From the NCBI GenBank assembly GCA_037045455.1, contig JBAOIN010000009.1, positions 124,001 through 188,000 of the forward strand: a stretch of DNA of 64,000 bases. The letters are read 5' to 3'. Origin of the DNA: JADKAV01 sp037045455. Its GTDB lineage: Bacteria > Actinomycetota > Actinomycetes > S36-B12 > UBA10799. Numbering within the stretch: the first letter of the stretch is position 1; every line of letters starts with the position of its first letter. Of the stretch, positions 17,899-25,975 are shown one piece after another. The notes under the pieces are model-generated. The model was not told the origin of the DNA and made no database searches. It saw only the letters and a program-made list of their open reading frames with translations. A program made the translations under genes and the position numbers.

Positions 17899-18186
17899 TC
17901 ACGCCTGCGCCATGACTTCGACGATCCGTAAGCCTGCTCCCTGCACACCCACTGAGGCTTGCGCCGGAGCGTTTGCCAACACGGCGGCGCGGAAGGCGTG
18001 TGCCTGCTCCAGGGTTTCGAACACGATGAACGTGACATTGTCCTGCGGCGCGTCGACATCTTGGGACCAGTACCCGCGCACGAAGCCTTCGTTCTGAGCG
18101 ACCCCCGCCACTAACTGTGGAAGAGCTGCGGCCCGCTCCTGCGCTCGAGCGGTATCCATTCTCCAGGTACCCGTTACGGCGAACAT
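17899..18186 (-). CDS. Antibiotic-biosynthesis-monooxygenase-like (dimeric alpha/beta barrel) protein
   Basis: This 95-aa protein (MFAVTGTWRMDTARAQERAA...) has the pattern of small ferredoxin-like barrel proteins: an N-terminal strand, the loop GFVRGYWSQD, the strand NVTFIVFETLEQAHAF and a C-terminal strand. Such proteins may be monooxygenases or simply ligand-binding. A start with AAGGAGG-type sequence upstream supports it. It converges with the alpha/beta hydrolase gene. Confidence 0.7.
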   Translation of the reverse strand: MFAVTGTWRMDTARAQERAAALPQLVAGVAQNEGFVRGYWSQDVDAPQDNVTFIVFETLEQAHAFRAAVLANAPAQASVGVQGAGLRIVEVMAQA

Positions 18187-18237
18187 GCGCGCCTCCTTCT
18201 TCCTTCGCGGCTCACGCTGCTGCGATGGTAGGCACCC

Positions 18238-19264
18238 TCAAGAAGGTTCGCCAAGCGCCTCCCGAGTGTTGATGATCTGGTCGATTGCCACGCCGACGGC
18301 TGCTGCCCGCTGAGCACCGAACGGCAGCCACGCCAGCTGTCCGGGGGCGTGGGCGTCGGTGTCGATGCTGAAGGTGCAGCCCATTTCCAGCGCGAGTGCC
18401 ATCAGTTCCTCGGGCGGGTCCTGCCGCTCCGGCCTGCAGTTGATTTCGACCGCGACGCCGTACTCCCGGCAGGCAGCGAAGACCAGTTCTGCGTCGAACT
18501 CCGATGGCGGCCGGACGCGGTTGCGCGTGGTCATGCGTCCGGTGCAATGACCCAACACTGTGGTGGCGGGGTTCGCGACGGCCGCCAGCATGCGCGGGGT
18601 CATCTCGGCCGACGGCATCCGGAGCTTCGAGTGCACGGAAGCCACCACGATGTCCAGCGATTCCAATAGGTCCTGGTCCTGATCCAGCGCACCGTCGTCG
18701 AGGATGTCCACCTCGATGCCGGTCAGAATCCGGAAGTCGTCCCAATGGGTGTTCAGTTCCGCGACTATCTCCAGCTGCTGTTCGAGGCGCTTCCGGGTCA
18801 GCCCGTTGGCAACGGTCAGCCGCGGCGAGTGGTCTGTGAGCGCCAGGTACTGGTGGCCCAAGGCGCGGGCGGTTTCCGCCATCTCCAGAATCGGCGACCC
18901 GCCGTCGCTCCAGTCCGAGTGGGCATGCAGGTCGCCGCGCAGCTCCCGCACGATGGCTTCCCCTTCGCCCGGATCTGGTGGGGCGGCCGCCCAGGGCGCG
19001 TCGCAGGTACTCGGGTGCCTCGCCGTTGGCAGCCGCCCGGATCACCTCGTTCGTGGTCTTGCCGATGCCCGGTAGTTCTTGCAGCGTGCCCGCGTTCAGC
19101 CGCTTCCCGAATTCGGCAGGTGTGAGCGCCGCGATGACACCCTGAGCCCGCCGGAAGGCCTGCGTGCGCTGGGTTTCGGCATGGGACCGTTCGAGCAGGA
19201 AGGCGATCTCGGCCAGTGCCGCGATGGCCTGGGCTCGTGCTGCCGCCGCGTCGTGCTCGTCCAT
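18238..19264 (-). pseudogene. PHP-domain phosphoesterase with N-terminal helix-hairpin-helix, frameshifted
   Basis: The N-terminal ~95 residues (MDEHDAAAARAQ..., with the helix-hairpin-helix LQELPGIGKTTNEVI) are in one frame. The PHP domain (RGDLHAHSDWSDGGSPI, LTDHSPR, GIEVDIL, DTDAHAP) is in the next. The break lies near 18985-18995 in a G/C-rich stretch, and one base fewer joins them. The arrangement resembles the C-terminal half of bacterial DNA polymerase X: HhH followed by a PHP metal site for 3'-5' exonuclease or phosphatase. The polymerase core is absent. GGAG lies 6-9 nt before ATG 19264. Confidence 0.82.
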
Positions 19265-19300
19265 AGCTGCTCCGTTCCCGGCGCGTTCGACCTCAAGCGG

Positions 19301-19373
19301 TGCCCCCGGCGCGATTCGAACGCGCGACACACGGTTTAGGAAACCGATGCTCTATCCCCTGAGCTACGGGGGC
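19301..19373 (-). tRNA. tRNA-Arg (anticodon CCT)
   Basis: The reverse strand gives a 73-nt cloverleaf. The acceptor is GCCCCCG/CGGGGGC with discriminator A, the D arm GCTC/GAGC, the anticodon loop TTCCTAA and the T arm GCGCG-TTCGAAT-CGCGC. Anticodon CCT reads AGG. CCA is not encoded. Confidence 0.93.
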
Positions 19374-19439
19374 GACGCGACCAGTCTAGGAGTCGTCAGG
19401 TTGGCGCGGTCGCACGCGATTCCCAAACCTGCGAGAAGG

Positions 19440-19475
19440 GGCCAAATACGACCCCGATCCGCACGTTTGTCCAAG
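19440..19475 (+). repeat. Family C repeat, single-unit copy
   Basis: The sequence GGCCAAATACGACCCCGATC followed by CGCACGTTTGTCCAAG matches 58087-58122 (GGCCATATGCGACCCCGATC, then CGTAGGTTTGTCGAAG) at most positions. It lies between tRNA-Arg and the apbE stop. Confidence 0.6.
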
Positions 19476-19488
19476 GCAGCAGGCGGCC

Positions 19489-20209
19489 CTAGACGGATGA
19501 GACCAGCGACCGAGGCGCCGGCTCCACAACCTCCGCGGCACCATCGGCCCAGACCACCACCCCAACGCGACCACGGTCCCGCAACCACTGCGCCGCCCGC
19601 TGATCCAGAGCCAACGCGGCCGTGGCATCGATATCGGCCCAGGTCAAAGAGGGCCCGACCACGGTGACACTGGCGACACCGCTGGGTGCCCGGCCGCTTC
19701 GGGCATCGACCACATGTGCGCCGCGGTGCGCGAAGCCACTGGTGGCGACAGCTCCCGAACGCACCGGCACGGTGGCCACCAGGCGACTCGGGTCGTGCGG
19801 GTTCTCGATGCCGATGCGCCACGGCTCGTCCTCGGATTGGCACACCATGTCACCGCCGGCGGATAGGCAGAACTCGTAGCCAGCCAGGTGCCGGGCGGCG
19901 CGTTCGACGGCCCAGCCCTTGACCACACCGGAGGGGTCGAGGCCGGGCCGCCGGATCGAGAACGCGCCGTCCGAAACCTGCTCGGCCACAACGCCCAGCT
20001 CCAGCACTTCCGCGACCTCCGGCGGGACAGTCCTCGACGGAGATCTCGCCGCGCGCCAAGCGCGAGACGAAGGACTGCGACTTGTAGGTGCTGAACACCT
20101 CGTCCACCCAGCGCAGTTCGTCCATCACTGCCCCCCAGGCCGCGTCGGCGGGGCGCCGGGAAGCAAGGCTGACGGGCATCCCCATCACGTGCTCGACGTA
20201 GCGCTTCAC
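19489..20209 (-). pseudogene. apbE: FAD:protein FMN transferase, frameshifted
   Basis: ApbE attaches FMN covalently to a Thr/Ser of target proteins outside the membrane. Starting at GTG 20209, residues 1-60 (KRYVEHVMGMPVSL, FSTYKSQSFVSRL) are in one frame. The remainder, with LDPSGVVKGWAVERAA, LSAGGDM, WRIGIENP, VATSG, HVVDARSG and TWADIDATAALAL, is in another. An extra C in CCC (plus-strand GGG 20028-20030) explains the break; removing it restores VEDCPPEVAEV. All catalytic motifs are intact. Its start overlaps the stop of the FMN-binding gene (GTGA), its presumed substrate. Confidence 0.88.
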
Positions 20210-20616
20210 AGGCCGGCCTCGTCCAGCGCGGCCTGCAGCGAACTGATGTAGCCGTTGCTCGTGACAGTGGCACCGCTGACCATGTCGATGTTCGCGCTCT
20301 GTGCCTGCAGCGTCTCGTCGGTCAGGACCGGCAGCGCGTAGGCATTGATCTGCTGGTCCTTGCCGTTCTCGTTCGGGTACTGCAGAACCTGCACGTCGGT
20401 GATCTCCGAACCGGACACGGTGATCTGGACCTGGACGGGACCCCACTCGGTCTGGGCGACCGAGCCCGTGACGGTCTTGCTCTCGGCGGCCGAATTCGTG
20501 CCCGCGGTCACTACGGTGTCGCTGGCGCGCATCGCGCCCATCGTCGAGGTCCGATATCCGAAGAGCAGCACGACGATCGTGAGCGTCGTAAGGAACGTGT
20601 AGAGAATTCGTTTCAT
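20206..20616 (-). CDS. Exported FMN-binding domain protein
   Basis: This 136-aa protein has an N-terminal membrane anchor or signal (ILYTFLTTLTIVVLLFGY) and an FMN-binding domain. Its MVSGATVTSNGY motif (S114-G115-A116-T117) is the usual site of covalent FMN attachment. It should be the target of the ApbE encoded next in the operon and receive electrons from the upstream reductase. ATG 20616 is preceded by GAGG. Confidence 0.9.
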   Translation of the reverse strand: MKRILYTFLTTLTIVVLLFGYRTSTMGAMRASDTVVTAGTNSAAESKTVTGSVAQTEWGPVQVQITVSGSEITDVQVLQYPNENGKDQQINAYALPVLTDETLQAQSANIDMVSGATVTSNGYISSLQAALDEAGL

Positions 20617-20620
20617 TTCC

Positions 20621-22018
20621 TCACCATCCGAATGTCTCGATGTGGATCTGCTCGTCGGCCACGCCACTGTCGAGGGCCGCCCGGCGCGCGGCGTCCGTCC
20701 AGCCCTCCGGGCCACAGATGTACACGTCGCGGTCTGCCACATCCGGGATAACCCGGCGCAGCGCCTCGGAGTCACTCATAGCCCCGGCTTCCGCAGTCGC
20801 CCAGGACTCCGAGCCGCGCCGTTTGCCCGGCAGGAACACGCAGCGCAAGCCCCGCTCCTGCACCAGCACGCCGAACTCCCGCTCGAAGATCGGCTCGTCG
20901 CTATAGCGATAGACGAGCACCGCCTCGCCCGGCTGGTACTCCATGCCCTCGGCCAGCGCCCGCAGCGGCGCGATGCCGACGCCGGCGCCAATGAAGGCAA
21001 CCTTGTCGCGGGTTCGGGCCCGCGGCGAAAGTCTCCCGTACGGACCTTCCACGAGCACCGTGGTGCCGGGCTTGATCGACGAGGTGCGGGCACTGTTGTC
21101 GCCCAGCGCCTTCACGGAGATCCGCAGCGAGCGCCCGTCCGGGGCGGCCGACAGGGAGTACGGATTACCCCGCGTCCAACCGTCGCGATCCATGAAGCGC
21201 CAGACAAAGAACTGGCCCGACTCCACGTTCATCGCGGACATCCGATGGCCCGTCAGGTAGACCGACGTGACTCCGTCTCCCTCGGGCACGACCGACGTCA
21301 CCCGCAGCCGGTGGCGCCAGGTCCGCCACAAGGGCAGCCCGACGCGGAACACCAGCACGCTGCCCGCCGCGACCGCCCAGAACGTCCACCAGTACACCGT
21401 GGCGGCAGCGGAGTTCAGGAACTCCTGGCCGGTCCACAACTGGTGCGGCAGCGCCAGGCCGACACCGAGATACGCGTACAGGTGCAGCAGGTGCCACGAC
21501 TCGTACCGCATCCGCCGGCGGGCTGCCCGCAGACTGGTGACCACAACCATTCCGAGGCAAGCGGCACCCGCGACTGCGAGCAGCATGCCGGGGTAGTTCC
21601 ACGTCAGGTCCCACAGTGTCGCCGGCCAGGCCAGCAGTCTGCCGCCGGCGTAACCCCACGTGTTCAACACGATGTGCGCGACCAAGAGGTTGATCGATGT
21701 CAGGCCGATCAGCCGGTGCATCCGCACGACCCGGTCCTGCCCGAAGGCACGTTCAAGAGGGGGGATGCGCGCGATGAGCAGGACCTGGATCAGCAACAGG
21801 TCTGATGCGACCAGGCCGGTCAGCCGGCCGATCGAGTTGAGTGCGCCCTCCCAGGAAGTGAGGTCGGCGATGCCGCCGCCAGCCGCCCACCAGTAGCCGA
21901 CCAGCACCAGGCTGGCCCACAGGAACACGGTGCCGATAGTCCGGATGATGGCGTCGACCCGGGCGTGCGGGTAGGCAGCGGTGGCCACCGACACTCGGGG
22001 TTCGATCACAGCGGTCAT
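20621..22018 (-). CDS. Ferric-reductase-like transmembrane flavoprotein (haem b / FAD / NAD)
   Basis: The first half of this 465-aa protein is a six-helix membrane domain. Paired histidines (VVRMHRLIG and LLVAHIVLN; ESWHLLHLY and ALPHQL) suit b-type haem. The second half is a ferredoxin-reductase module: RGNPYSLSAAP (FAD), VEGPYG, GAGVGIAPLRALAEGM and YICGPEGW (NAD(P)H). It should pass electrons from cytoplasmic NAD(P)H across the membrane. It is coupled by ATGA to the anchored protein before it and lies 5 bp from the FMN-binding gene. Confidence 0.9.
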   Translation of the reverse strand: MTAVIEPRVSVATAAYPHARVDAIIRTIGTVFLWASLVLVGYWWAAGGGIADLTSWEGALNSIGRLTGLVASDLLLIQVLLIARIPPLERAFGQDRVVRMHRLIGLTSINLLVAHIVLNTWGYAGGRLLAWPATLWDLTWNYPGMLLAVAGAACLGMVVVTSLRAARRRMRYESWHLLHLYAYLGVGLALPHQLWTGQEFLNSAAATVYWWTFWAVAAGSVLVFRVGLPLWRTWRHRLRVTSVVPEGDGVTSVYLTGHRMSAMNVESGQFFVWRFMDRDGWTRGNPYSLSAAPDGRSLRISVKALGDNSARTSSIKPGTTVLVEGPYGRLSPRARTRDKVAFIGAGVGIAPLRALAEGMEYQPGEAVLVYRYSDEPIFEREFGVLVQERGLRCVFLPGKRRGSESWATAEAGAMSDSEALRRVIPDVADRDVYICGPEGWTDAARRAALDSGVADEQIHIETFGW

Positions 22019-22482
22019 CAGTACTCACCGCCGGAACCTTCGCCATCAGGCGCAAATCCGGGTGGAACGTCACCGTCAGGGCCGTGGCCGCCGAACCCGT
22101 CATGGTCGCCGTCGAAACCGGGCGGCCCGTATTGGCCAGAATCGGGAAGTTGGCCAGAGTCCGGGAGTTGACCCGAATCGGGCAGCTGACCCGAATCGGG
22201 AACCTGCCCGGATCCATCCGCTGTCGAGGTATCACTGACGTCGCTGACCTGCGACGTGCGATTGCCGGCGACTGCCATCCCGACCGCACCCCCAGCCACG
22301 GTGGCGGCCGCCACGATTGCCGCGGCGGCCATTCCCCTGCCGAAGCGGCGCGGGGTCGTGGCGGGCGGATCCGACTCCGCTTGCAAGCCGGGGACCACGG
22401 GTTCGGGCGTGGCGAAGCGCTGCGTGATCTGCTCGTCGGGATCTGGCTCCCAGCGGGAACCGCTGCCAGGGGTTTCGTTCAT
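22018..22482 (-). CDS. Single-pass membrane protein with PDSGQL repeats
   Basis: The first gene of the flavinylation operon encodes 154 aa: ~45 cytoplasmic residues, one transmembrane segment (AAAAIVAAATVAGGAVGMAVA, ~47-67), then a low-complexity outer region. That region has four consecutive six-residue repeats PDSGQL (last one PDSGQY) followed by a Gly/Asp/Pro tail. Its role is unknown; a spacer or metal-binding part of an extracytoplasmic electron chain is possible. ATG 22482 is chosen because the upstream frame has no domain. Confidence 0.75.
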   Translation of the reverse strand: MNETPGSGSRWEPDPDEQITQRFATPEPVVPGLQAESDPPATTPRRFGRGMAAAAIVAAATVAGGAVGMAVAGNRTSQVSDVSDTSTADGSGQVPDSGQLPDSGQLPDSGQLPDSGQYGPPGFDGDHDGFGGHGPDGDVPPGFAPDGEGSGGEY

Positions 22483-22544
22483 GATGCAACCATCGGGCAG
22501 TGATCTAAATGCCCACCGTGATGCGGGTAAGAGCAGGGTGAGAA

Positions 22545-22883
22545 TCAGTCCACGTGCCGGGCCAGCGTCTTGGGAGCCACCAGCCGGTAGGACTCCACCA
22601 GCCATTCCCGCAACTGGCCGCGATCCAGACCGGCCAAGGGAATCACGACCCATCCGTGCTTACCCAGGCCGTATCGCGAGGGGAAAGCTCCGGGCACGTT
22701 GTCGGCCACCCACGCCGCCTCTTCCGACGGCAGCTTGACCGTGACCCGGGTCCCGTCCTTGTCAGTGAACGCGAAGTTCTTGCCGCGCACGCGGAACGTG
22801 GGTTGCCCATCCCACGCATCGATGTCGACCCGCTGCGCCTCGGGCAGCGCCAATGCCAGGTCCTCGAGCGTGCGCAGGGACAT
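22545..22883 (-). CDS. MmcQ/YjbR-family protein
   Basis: This 112-aa protein begins with the family pattern LRTLEDLALALPEAQRVDI. It continues with QPTFRVRGKNFAFTD, VTVKLPSEEAAW and LGKHGWVVIPL. MmcQ/YjbR proteins have a double-wing fold like some DNA-binding proteins, but no function is proven. ATG 22883 fits the usual start. Confidence 0.88.
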   Translation of the reverse strand: MSLRTLEDLALALPEAQRVDIDAWDGQPTFRVRGKNFAFTDKDGTRVTVKLPSEEAAWVADNVPGAFPSRYGLGKHGWVVIPLAGLDRGQLREWLVESYRLVAPKTLARHVD

Positions 22884-22973
22884 GGCGACAAGGTAACGCG
22901 TGTCGAACGCGTTCGGCGTGGAGGACAACGCAACCGCTTCTCCAGCCGGGGCAATTGGCACGACACTGGGCGC

Positions 22974-23567
22974 ATGCGGATCGTGCTCGGGCTGTTCGCC
23001 GGCTTCTGGGCGCTGATCTTCGTGGCCGGCCTGGCCAACCCCGGTTATGTCCACTACCGCGAGCACGTGAGCCTGCTGGCCGCCGACGGCAACCGGTTGA
23101 TCTGGGTGACGACGCTGGCGATCCTGCTCACCGCCGTGGCGCAGTGGGTGGCCGCGCGGTTGTTCTGGATCGTCAACCGCCCGGTCGCCCTCCTGCTGGT
23201 GATGGCCGGGGTGGCGCTGTGCGTGGTCGCGGGGTTCCGGGTGCCGTGCCCGGAGAAAGCCAAGCACTGCACCTTCACCGTCGAACACACGGCGTCGGAG
23301 TCGGTGCACAACGCCGGCGTGGTCGTATACGCCGTGCTCACGATGGCCGCCATGGTGATCCTCGGGGTCGTGGCGATCACCCAGGGCCGGCACAGTCTGG
23401 TGGGAATCCCCGGGCTGATCGCGTGCGCGGTGTTTGCGTTGAGTTTCAGCGGGCTGCTGATCTTCCCCGCCGGGCTGGCGCAACGGGTGTGGATCGGCGT
23501 CGGTCAACTCTGGTTGGTCGCAGCCAGTTTCGAAGCCGAGCAACACCGGGAGCGGGTGGCGGCATGA
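22974..23567 (+). CDS. DUF998-like membrane protein
   Basis: This 197-aa protein has about five or six hydrophobic segments (FAGFWALIFVAGLANP, LAILLTAVAQWVAARL, VALLLVMAGVALCVVAGF, VVVYAVLTMAAMVILGVV, GLIACAVFALSFSGLLIF). A short outer loop carries PCPEKAKHC. The layout matches DUF998 proteins, whose function is unknown. Confidence 0.7.
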   Translation: MRIVLGLFAGFWALIFVAGLANPGYVHYREHVSLLAADGNRLIWVTTLAILLTAVAQWVAARLFWIVNRPVALLLVMAGVALCVVAGFRVPCPEKAKHCTFTVEHTASESVHNAGVVVYAVLTMAAMVILGVVAITQGRHSLVGIPGLIACAVFALSFSGLLIFPAGLAQRVWIGVGQLWLVAASFEAEQHRERVAA

Positions 23568-23570
23568 CGC

Positions 23571-23846
23571 CTACAGCGTGACCCAGAACTTCCGCAGGTG
23601 CTCGGTCACGATCCACCGGGTCCGCGCGCCCGCCTCGAGTTCCACGACGTCGCCGGGTTCGATCTCCAGCACCTCGCCGCCCTCGACCTCGATTCGAGCC
23701 CGGCCGGTCAGCACGACGAACACCTCGTGCACCTCGACATCGGTCGACTCACCGACGGGGTGTTCCCACAATCCGCAGGCCAGACCCGACGCCTCCCACA
23801 GTCCGTTGATGCCGTCGCTGCCCCGCCGGAGGATGGATGACGTCAT
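23571..23846 (-). CDS. Cupin-domain protein
   Basis: This single-domain cupin (91 aa) has HEVFVVLTGRARIEV and EPGDVVELEAGARTRWIV, which correspond to the two cupin motifs. Only one of the usual metal His residues is clear. It probably binds a small ligand. It converges with the DUF998-like gene 3 bp away. Confidence 0.8.
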   Translation of the reverse strand: MTSSILRRGSDGINGLWEASGLACGLWEHPVGESTDVEVHEVFVVLTGRARIEVEGGEVLEIEPGDVVELEAGARTRWIVTEHLRKFWVTL

Positions 23847-23951
23847 GCCCCGCAGACTACTCGCGTCTTTGTAAGCATTTCATTACACGAAGTCGCTTGC
23901 GTCTTTCCAGGAGTTGTGTCCATACTCGTCGCGAGGGGAGTACCCCACTCA

Positions 23952-23999
23952 CCCGGTGATCGTCAGTACGGCGGCTGCGTAGGCCGCCCGGTCACCGGG
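23952..23999 (+). promoter_or_regulatory. Structured leader hairpin upstream of the baeRF gene
   Basis: CCCGGTGA (23952-23959) pairs with TCACCGGG (23992-23999), and inside it GCGGC (23971-23975) pairs with GCCGC (23983-23987). This two-stage hairpin ends 46 nt before ATG 24046. The rest of the 199-bp gap (23847-24045) shows no other gene. A regulatory role is inferred only from structure. Confidence 0.4.
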
Positions 24000-24045
24000 G
24001 GCCAGTTCGGCCGGGAGAGACCTCGTGGCGACACAGGAGTCCACC

Positions 24046-25128
24046 ATGAACGCTGTCCTCGCGCAGCCGCTGCTCACCCGCCCCTCGACTACCGACCTGC
24101 AATCGCTGATGCGCGAGCAGGGTCTGTGCGTGTCGATCCTGCTCAATACCACTCCCGCGCAGCGCATCTGTGACGACGATCGGGCTCGGTTGCAGGCGCA
24201 CGCCCGGGATGTGTACCGGCGCCTGGAACTCGAGCCCGACCAGGGCCTGGCGGCGGTGCTGGCAGCCAGAGTCCGGGCCGGACTGGACATCGCGATGCAC
24301 GCGCCCACCGACCGGGCTCTGGCGTTGTTCTGCAGCGAGAGCACAGTGCGGGTCTTCCACCTGCCGGTGCCGGTGGAAGACCGAGTGGTCGTCGACCCGA
24401 CGTTCGCCACACGTGATGTCGTGGTGGCGGTGCAGACCAACCCGCGGTTCCTATTGCTGCACATGGACAGCAGGTCAGCGAATCTGTTCCGCTACAACCA
24501 GAAGTACCTGGAGCCCGTGCTCTCCCCCGACTTCCCGGCATTGCGTGAGGGACGGGTGCGGGCCGGTAGGGATCTGGAACGCCAGCGCGCCTTCCTGCGC
24601 CAGGTCGACGCCGGCCTCGGACGGCACCTACAGCACGAGGGTCTGCCGGTGGTGCTGGTCGGCGGTGAGCGGACGCTCGCGGAATTCCTGCGGGTGACGC
24701 GCAACGGAAGCACTGTGACGGGCATGGCGCGCGGCATCCACTCTCGGCCCTCCCTGCTGGACCTTGAGCGCATCGGCCGGGCTGTGGTGTCGGATCACGT
24801 CGCCGACCTCACTGCCGCAGCGCAGGACACGCTGTTCGCGCGCCTGCGTTCCCAGCAAGCGGTGACGGGTTTGCTCGGCTGCTGGCACGCGGCGGCGACC
24901 CGGACGCCGGAACTGCTCGTCGTCGAGCGTTCCTTCGCCATGGCTGCCCGTGCGGTTGCCGACGGCCGCTACGTCGAGCCCAGCGACGAGAGCGAAGATC
25001 CCGACGTCATCGACGACGCGGTGGACGACCTGATCGAGAGGGTCCTGCAGTCCGGCGGGTACGTGTGCATCGCCCCCGACGGCACGCTGCGCGATCACGG
25101 CAGAGTGGCGTTGAGCCTGGCCAGTTGA
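24046..25128 (+). CDS. baeRF-domain (eRF1-like) protein
   Basis: The protein (360 aa from this start) has the layout of bacterial release-factor-1-like (baeRF) proteins: CVSILLNTTP near the N terminus, then LALFCSESTVRVFHLPVPVEDRVVVDPTFATRDVV. It continues with LLLHMDSRSANLFRYN and a C-terminal GYVCIAPDGTLRDHG. Such proteins are proposed to act on ribosome-associated or peptidyl-tRNA substrates, but the function of this group is not proven. ATG 24046 has AGGAG six bases upstream. A GTG at 24025 is an alternative start adding seven residues. Confidence 0.78.
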   Translation: MNAVLAQPLLTRPSTTDLQSLMREQGLCVSILLNTTPAQRICDDDRARLQAHARDVYRRLELEPDQGLAAVLAARVRAGLDIAMHAPTDRALALFCSESTVRVFHLPVPVEDRVVVDPTFATRDVVVAVQTNPRFLLLHMDSRSANLFRYNQKYLEPVLSPDFPALREGRVRAGRDLERQRAFLRQVDAGLGRHLQHEGLPVVLVGGERTLAEFLRVTRNGSTVTGMARGIHSRPSLLDLERIGRAVVSDHVADLTAAAQDTLFARLRSQQAVTGLLGCWHAAATRTPELLVVERSFAMAARAVADGRYVEPSDESEDPDVIDDAVDDLIERVLQSGGYVCIAPDGTLRDHGRVALSLAS

Positions 25129-25226
25129 ACCCATCGCACCGCGGGCTCCGGCGCGTTTCCCCCTCCCAGGAACGTCCCTCAGCCACCCCCACGCCGGGGC
25201 CTGCGGTGCGGTGTTTGAATGTGGCC

Positions 25227-25619
25227 ATGGACTTGCTCGCCGGACCAGATCCCACCTTGCTGCCCGAGGACCCCGCCGCGTCCGCCCCCGGCACGCCCGA
25301 GGAGGTGGTGCGGGCCTTCCCCGCGTCGAGCCTGGCCTGGGCGCGCTTGTCCGCTGAGGCGCGGGAAGCCGGCCAGGTGGTTCCGAGCTACGCCTACGCG
25401 CGGGTGGGATACCACCGCGGGCTGGACCTGCTGCGGCGCAACGGCTGGAAGGGCCACGGCCCGATCCCCTGGTCGCACGAGCCGAACCGCGGGTTCCTGC
25501 TGTGCCTGCACGAGTTGTCCGTGGCTGCCGACGCGATCGGAGAGGCCGACGAGGCGGCACGCACCCGGGACTTCCTGCGGGACTCGTCCGCAGAGGCTGC
25601 CGAGGTCCTCAGCGCCTAG
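25227..25619 (+). CDS. DUF3151-family protein
   Basis: This 130-aa actinobacterial protein contains the conserved core LLRRNGWKGHGPIPWSHEPNRGFLLCLHELS that defines DUF3151, in a helical context. It is a cytoplasmic protein of unknown function. Its stop overlaps the stop of the convergent DoxX-like gene in a shared CTAG (25616-25619). Confidence 0.88.
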   Translation: MDLLAGPDPTLLPEDPAASAPGTPEEVVRAFPASSLAWARLSAEAREAGQVVPSYAYARVGYHRGLDLLRRNGWKGHGPIPWSHEPNRGFLLCLHELSVAADAIGEADEAARTRDFLRDSSAEAAEVLSA

Positions 25620-25975
25620 CGCACCGGGCTGTTCCACGCCCAGCGCATCAGCGGGATCTGCACCGGCATCCGCGCCCATACCGCAGCCTTGAACCAGGTC
25701 GGTCGCGAACTGCGCTGGACGTCCACTGCCATCTTCGCGTTGCCCACCCAGACCACGGCCAGCGTCGCAGTCGTGACCACCGGCGCCCAGCGCTGGCCGG
25801 TCAGCAGTCCACCGGCGCAGGCGAGTTCAGCCACACCACTGCCGTACACCCAAGCGCGACGACTGCCCAACGCGCGCGGAATCATCGGTTCGAACACCTG
25901 CGGGCGCACCATGTGGATCACGCCGCTGGTGGCGAATGCGCCGGCGACGACCTTTGTGCCGAGTGGGAGGTCCAT
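25616..25975 (-). CDS. DoxX-like membrane protein
   Basis: This 119-aa protein has four hydrophobic segments and the DoxX-type features KVVAGAFATSGVIHMVRPQVFEPMIP and GSGVAELACAGGLLTGQRW. The subgroup has no proven function. Its ATG overlaps the DUF445 stop (TGATG), so the two are translationally coupled. Confidence 0.82.
   Translation of the reverse strand: MDLPLGTKVVAGAFATSGVIHMVRPQVFEPMIPRALGSRRAWVYGSGVAELACAGGLLTGQRWAPVVTTATLAVVWVGNAKMAVDVQRSSRPTWFKAAVWARMPVQIPLMRWAWNSPVR

Noticed and set aside
22140..22205. 18-bp DNA repeats as an independent repeat element
   Set aside because: They encode the in-frame PDSGQL repeats of the anchored protein and are explained by it.
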